From: Zhengella mangrovi
GTDB taxonomy: Bacteria > Pseudomonadota > Alphaproteobacteria > Rhizobiales > Rhizobiaceae
Reading direction: 5' to 3'
Length of the DNA: 64,000 nucleotides
Assembly: GCF_002727065.1 (NCBI RefSeq)
Contig: NZ_PDVP01000002.1
Span: 496,001-560,000, forward strand
Part shown: piece by piece, positions 60,854 to 64,000 of the stretch
How the letters are laid out: every line of letters starts with the position of its first letter
Position numbering within the stretch: the first letter of the stretch is position 1
Notes under the pieces: model-generated
Database searches by the model: none
What the model saw: the letters and a program-made list of their open reading frames with translations, nothing else
What the model was told of the DNA's origin: nothing
Translations under genes and position numbers: made by a program

Positions 60854-61774
60854 ATGACTGACACAGACGGCTTTTCCGACTTCTCCTACAGCGCGAAAGA
60901 CGGGTTGCGCCTGCATGCCCGCATCTATGGCGAGGCGATGCCCGGCGCTCTTCCCGCCATCTGCCTGCCGGGACTGACGCGCAATGCGCGCGACTTCCAT
61001 GCACTGGCATTGCTGCTTTCGCGCGATCCCAAGACCCCGCGCCAGGTCGTCGCGTTCGATTTCCGCGGCCGCGGCGAGTCGGCCTACGATCCGGACTGGA
61101 CGCATTATGACGCCCTGGTCGAGGCCGATGACGTGCTCGCCGGCCTGGCCGCCATGGGGGTGGAGCATGGCGCCTTCATCGGCACGTCGCGTGGCGGACT
61201 GGTGATGCATGTGCTGGCCGGGATGCGGCCGGGCGTCATGAAGGCCGGGATCCTCAACGATGTCGGGCCGGTGATCGAGGGCGAAGGCCTGACGCAGATC
61301 CGAACCTATCTCGAGCGCGCGCCCAAGCCCTCGAGCTGGGACGAGGCGAAGGCGATCGTCGCGCAGACGATGGAGATCGGCTTTCCCGCGCTCGGACCCG
61401 ACGACCACGAACGCGCCACGCGGGCCATCTACCGCGACGACAACGGGCGCCCGGTGCCGGACTACGACCCCAACCTGCTCAAGACCCTGACCGGGCTGGA
61501 TCTCTCCAAGCCGCTGCCCGTGCTCTGGCCGCAGTTCATCGGGCTGACGGCAATGCCGCTGATGGTGATCCGCGGTGAGCTGTCACGGCTGCTTTCGGAG
61601 CGCACGATCGACGAGATGGCGGGCTATGCGCCCTCCCTGGAACGGGTGACCGTGGCCGGCCAGGGGCATGCGCCATTCCTGGAAACGGGCGACCTCCCCG
61701 CCATTATCGGCACGTTCCTGGCGCAGGTGGACCGCGGCAAGGCGCGGGCGGCCAGAGACAGGCCGCCTCGCTGA
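60854..61774 (+). CDS. Alpha/beta hydrolase
   Basis: 306 aa. The nucleophile elbow is GTSRGG, with catalytic His in GQGHAPF and an acid between, plus an oxyanion-type LPGLTRNARDF. Substrate not evident. ATG 60854 is chosen; TTG 60836 is in frame. 122-bp gap after slt. Confidence 0.87.
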   Translation: MTDTDGFSDFSYSAKDGLRLHARIYGEAMPGALPAICLPGLTRNARDFHALALLLSRDPKTPRQVVAFDFRGRGESAYDPDWTHYDALVEADDVLAGLAAMGVEHGAFIGTSRGGLVMHVLAGMRPGVMKAGILNDVGPVIEGEGLTQIRTYLERAPKPSSWDEAKAIVAQTMEIGFPALGPDDHERATRAIYRDDNGRPVPDYDPNLLKTLTGLDLSKPLPVLWPQFIGLTAMPLMVIRGELSRLLSERTIDEMAGYAPSLERVTVAGQGHAPFLETGDLPAIIGTFLAQVDRGKARAARDRPPR

Positions 61775-61783
61775 CCGGTTGCC

Positions 61784-62740
61784 TCACGCGCCCTTCTTCC
61801 GTGCCCTCGCCTTCCCGGTGACGGCCGGGCGCTTGCGCGGCTTCCGTGCGGACGCGGCCGCCGCGAGGGTGCCGGCCTTCCCGACCCAGTCCTCGCGGGC
61901 GGCACGGCCCGGAAAGCCCAAGGCCTGCGACACCCAGGCCGCTTCATCCGCGCTCCACGCGGCGATCTGGTCAACATGGAAGATGCCGAGATCGAACAGT
62001 TTCGTCTCGATGGCCTTGCCAATGCCGGAGATGGCCGTCAGATCGTCGGCCTTGCCGCGGCGCGGGCGCTTGAGGACCGGCGGCTTCTTTCCTACTTCCG
62101 GGATGGCCGACGGCTGGCCGCCACCCGATGTTTCCACCTCGCCCCTGTCGACCCGGCGGGAAAAGCCGGTTTCCCCGCCCTTTGCCAGGATGGCGGCCTG
62201 GCTGACCCAGTCCTCGCGCTCGATGCGGCCCGGAAAGGCCAGCCGCTCGCCCCAGGCCTGCTGGTCTGCAGCAGACCAGGCGGCGACCTGGGAGAAGGAC
62301 GTGATGCCCTCGGCGTTCAGCCGCGCCTCGTTCTGGCGTCCGATGCCGCGGATCCGCTTCAGGTCATCCCGGGTTCCGGCGGAAGCCGCGGCCGGCGCCG
62401 ATGCCGTTGTCCGCTTGCGGTCCGGTTTCGGCTCAGGCGCTTCCGGCGCGACAGGAGCGATGGCCGCAGCCGGCGCCATGACCGGCTCTGCGGCTGTCTT
62501 TTCAGGCGGCACTGCTTCAGCCGTGGCGAGCGTGTTAACAGGTGCCGGCGGCGCAGAAACGGGTTCGGCTGGCGCGGTGCGGACCGGCTGGCGGGATGCC
62601 GTGGCCATGGCGAGGGGCTCCGACGGCCGCACCTCTTCGTTGGCCGTGCCGAAGGCACGCTTGAGCAGGCTGCCAAGAATGCAGCCGACGATGAAGGCGA
62701 TCAGCAGCAGGAGCCCGGTCTGGATGATGAATGCCGTCAT
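61784..62740 (-). CDS. Membrane-anchored double helix-hairpin-helix protein
   Basis: 318 aa. One helix near the N-terminus (FIIQTGLLLLIAFIVGCILG), a Pro/Ala linker, then two copies of a roughly 60-residue HhH module: the first starts LKRIRGIG, the second LTAISGIGKAIETKL, each with AAWSA and FPGR-x2-REDWV. The same module occurs as a C-terminal extension in some alphaproteobacterial NuoE and L21 proteins. Nonspecific DNA or RNA binding at the membrane is a guess. A basic C-tail follows. Confidence 0.75.
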   Translation of the reverse strand: MTAFIIQTGLLLLIAFIVGCILGSLLKRAFGTANEEVRPSEPLAMATASRQPVRTAPAEPVSAPPAPVNTLATAEAVPPEKTAAEPVMAPAAAIAPVAPEAPEPKPDRKRTTASAPAAASAGTRDDLKRIRGIGRQNEARLNAEGITSFSQVAAWSAADQQAWGERLAFPGRIEREDWVSQAAILAKGGETGFSRRVDRGEVETSGGGQPSAIPEVGKKPPVLKRPRRGKADDLTAISGIGKAIETKLFDLGIFHVDQIAAWSADEAAWVSQALGFPGRAAREDWVGKAGTLAAAASARKPRKRPAVTGKARARKKGA

Positions 62741-62768
62741 GGCCGTCAGTTTCTCCCCTTCTTCGCCT

Positions 62769-62864
62769 TCACACGCGTTTTCGGCAGGTCATCCATCCGG
62801 TAATCACGCCTGCAAACAAGGCGATGAACAGGAAAAACCAGAGGTCGGACACAAGGTACCACAT
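62769..62864 (-). CDS. 31-aa single-helix membrane peptide
   Basis: MWYLVSDLWFFLFIALFAGV, then ITGWMTCRKRV: one membrane helix with a basic cytosolic end. AGGAGGA, which forms the end of the upstream OmpA gene, serves as RBS 9 nt before ATG 62864; the gap between the OmpA stop and this ATG is 4 nt. The HhH gene begins 28 nt after. Strong RBS and operon position make it likely to be translated. Confidence 0.7.
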   Translation of the reverse strand: MWYLVSDLWFFLFIALFAGVITGWMTCRKRV

Positions 62865-62868
62865 CGGT

Positions 62869-64000
62869 TCATTCCTCCTGCTGCCCGGTGACCCGGAACT
62901 CGATCCGGCGGTTGCGCGCCTTGTTTTCCGGCGTGTCGTCGGGCGCGACGGGCGCCGTTTCGCCGTATCCGACCGCCGTCATCCGGGAGGCCGGAACACC
63001 GGCGCGCACCAGGGCCTCGACCACGGCGCCGGCACGCGCCTCCGACAAGGCCATGTTCTGCTGGTCGTCCCCGTCGGAATCGGTATGGCCGGCCACCTCG
63101 ATCGCCGACGTGGTACAGCGGATGGCGACGCCGGCCAGCCGGTCGATCATGCCCAGCGAATCGGCGTCAAGCGACGCGCTGCCGGTATCGAAATAGATGC
63201 GGTTGCCGCCGAGGATGGCGTCGAAGCCCTGCTGGCAGGCTTCGGCCTGCAGCGGTCCGGCCGCCGCCGCGGGAGCCGGCTCGACGGACGATGCCAGGGA
63301 CAGCCCTTCCGGCAGGGCAGCGCGCAGGCTGGCGGCGAGTGCATCCGGTTCCGTCATGGACCGGGCTTCCCCTTTCAGCGTGACGGCGCCGCTGGAAAAG
63401 GCAACCTCGCCCGCAGCCATGCGGACCAGCGCCTGCATGGCCGCGACGGCCGCAGCTTCGAAGCCGTCCGGCGCGCCCTTGCCCGGCTTCTGGGCGTCGC
63501 GGACATTGCCCGGCCCGACCATGCGCGCCGCGCGCGCCGCAAGCCGCTGTCCGGCTGCCTCGTCCGGCACGGCGCCGGAGAGCGCGAGACCGTTTCCGTC
63601 CGTCGTTGCCTGCCAGGACCAGGGCGGCTCCGGCAAGACGATCTCCGACGAGGCGATCTCGAGGCCGTCGGGCGCGGCCTTCAGCGCCGCCTCGGCGCGG
63701 GCTTTCGTCGCTTCATCGGCTGCGAGGCCGCTGAACTGCAGGCTTGAGCCGGTAAGCACCATCCGCCCGCGGCGAAGCTGGGCCAGCGCCTGAAGCGCCT
63801 GTCCGGCAAAGGCCGGAAAGGCCTGCGGCGCCCCGGCGCCAATCCGCAGGCGGTTGTCGACCTGCGCGCCCGGCGCCTGCCCGGACATCGTCGCGACCAT
63901 GGCATCGCGCGCCGCTGGCGTCGGGGCGAAGCCTTCCAGCAAGACGGCATCGCCATCCTTCATGGCGGACAGCACGTAATCGCCCTCGACCGGCGCCGGC
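62869..64000 (-). CDS. OmpA-family protein with BON-like repeats (5' part beyond the window)
   Basis: The visible part is about 377 aa and remains open to position 64000, so the start lies outside. The C-terminal OmpA peptidoglycan-binding domain shows IYFDTGSASLD, VAGHTDSDGDD, LSEARAGAVVEALV and NRRIEFRV. Before it are two or more repeats of about 130 residues ending with alternating hydrophobic strands (LVLTGSSLQFSGLAAD, GLALSGAVPDEAAGQ), resembling BON domains. An outer-membrane/peptidoglycan linker is likely. It heads an operon with the 31-aa peptide and HhH gene. Confidence 0.85.
   Translation of the reverse strand, partial: PAPVEGDYVLSAMKDGDAVLLEGFAPTPAARDAMVATMSGQAPGAQVDNRLRIGAGAPQAFPAFAGQALQALAQLRRGRMVLTGSSLQFSGLAADEATKARAEAALKAAPDGLEIASSEIVLPEPPWSWQATTDGNGLALSGAVPDEAAGQRLAARAARMVGPGNVRDAQKPGKGAPDGFEAAAVAAMQALVRMAAGEVAFSSGAVTLKGEARSMTEPDALAASLRAALPEGLSLASSVEPAPAAAAGPLQAEACQQGFDAILGGNRIYFDTGSASLDADSLGMIDRLAGVAIRCTTSAIEVAGHTDSDGDDQQNMALSEARAGAVVEALVRAGVPASRMTAVGYGETAPVAPDDTPENKARNRRIEFRVTGQQEE

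Overview
The window is about 66% GC and reads as chromosomal core DNA of an alphaproteobacterium of the order Hyphomicrobiales (Rhizobiales), most like the Mesorhizobium/Phyllobacteriaceae side. The evidence is gene order (fabD | rpsF-rpsR-DUF2232-rplI-dnaB-alr; radA-cvpA-purF; recO-era-rnc-lepB-acpS-pyrE-rsh-rpoZ), several families typical of this order (TIGR02301, the 33.1 and 33.4 kb proteins), a RIME-like palindromic element, and regulatory motifs of alphaproteobacterial type (LexA GAAC-N7-GAAC, EcfG GGAAC-N16-CGTT, CtrA TTAA-N7-TTAA). I see no tRNA, rRNA, insertion sequence, prophage or CRISPR array.

Layout. 0-13 kb: fatty-acid gene fabD, ribosomal proteins S6, S18 and L9, replicative helicase dnaB, alanine racemase, a Tad-like von Willebrand protein, radA, cvpA, purF and an SDR. 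13-17 kb: membrane lipids (acyltransferase/AMP-ligase fusion, pssA, psd). 17-24 kb: a thiol-rich ArsR regulator with an Atm1-type ABC exporter and a palindromic operator over the regulator's start codon, a LysM envelope protein, a LOG-family protein, a GNAT-nitrilase fusion and RarD. 25-32 kb: citramalate synthase, a 42-aa membrane peptide, a GFA-fold protein and cysS in one tightly coupled block, then two very small genes, an SH3-like secreted protein, LysE and the SRAP protein. 32-36 kb: NUDIX, small conserved Rhizobiales proteins, YgfZ, an HD hydrolase and a CX5R phosphatase. 36.4-36.8 kb: a 55-bp tandem repeat array. 36.8-39.4 kb: a two-gene ATP-grasp / GNAT-papain-like peptidase cassette. 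39.6-45.6 kb: MscS, an MFS transporter, a giant DUF2339 membrane protein and a thioesterase. 45.6-53.6 kb: a large minus-strand housekeeping cluster. 53.8-64 kb: a NYN nuclease with a family-5 uracil-DNA glycosylase, rhodanese and sulfide:quinone reductase, smpB, dapA, a soluble lytic transglycosylase, an alpha/beta hydrolase, and an OmpA / 31-aa peptide / helix-hairpin-helix operon cut by the window end.

The most useful observations are regulatory and link ordinary genes to global circuits: a LexA box at radA, an ArsR-type operator, a CtrA box, an EcfG general-stress promoter at mscS, an FNR/FixK box at sqr and a DnaA-box-like pair at dnaB. The least explained pieces are the tandem array, the ATP-grasp/GNAT-peptidase cassette and the micro-genes.
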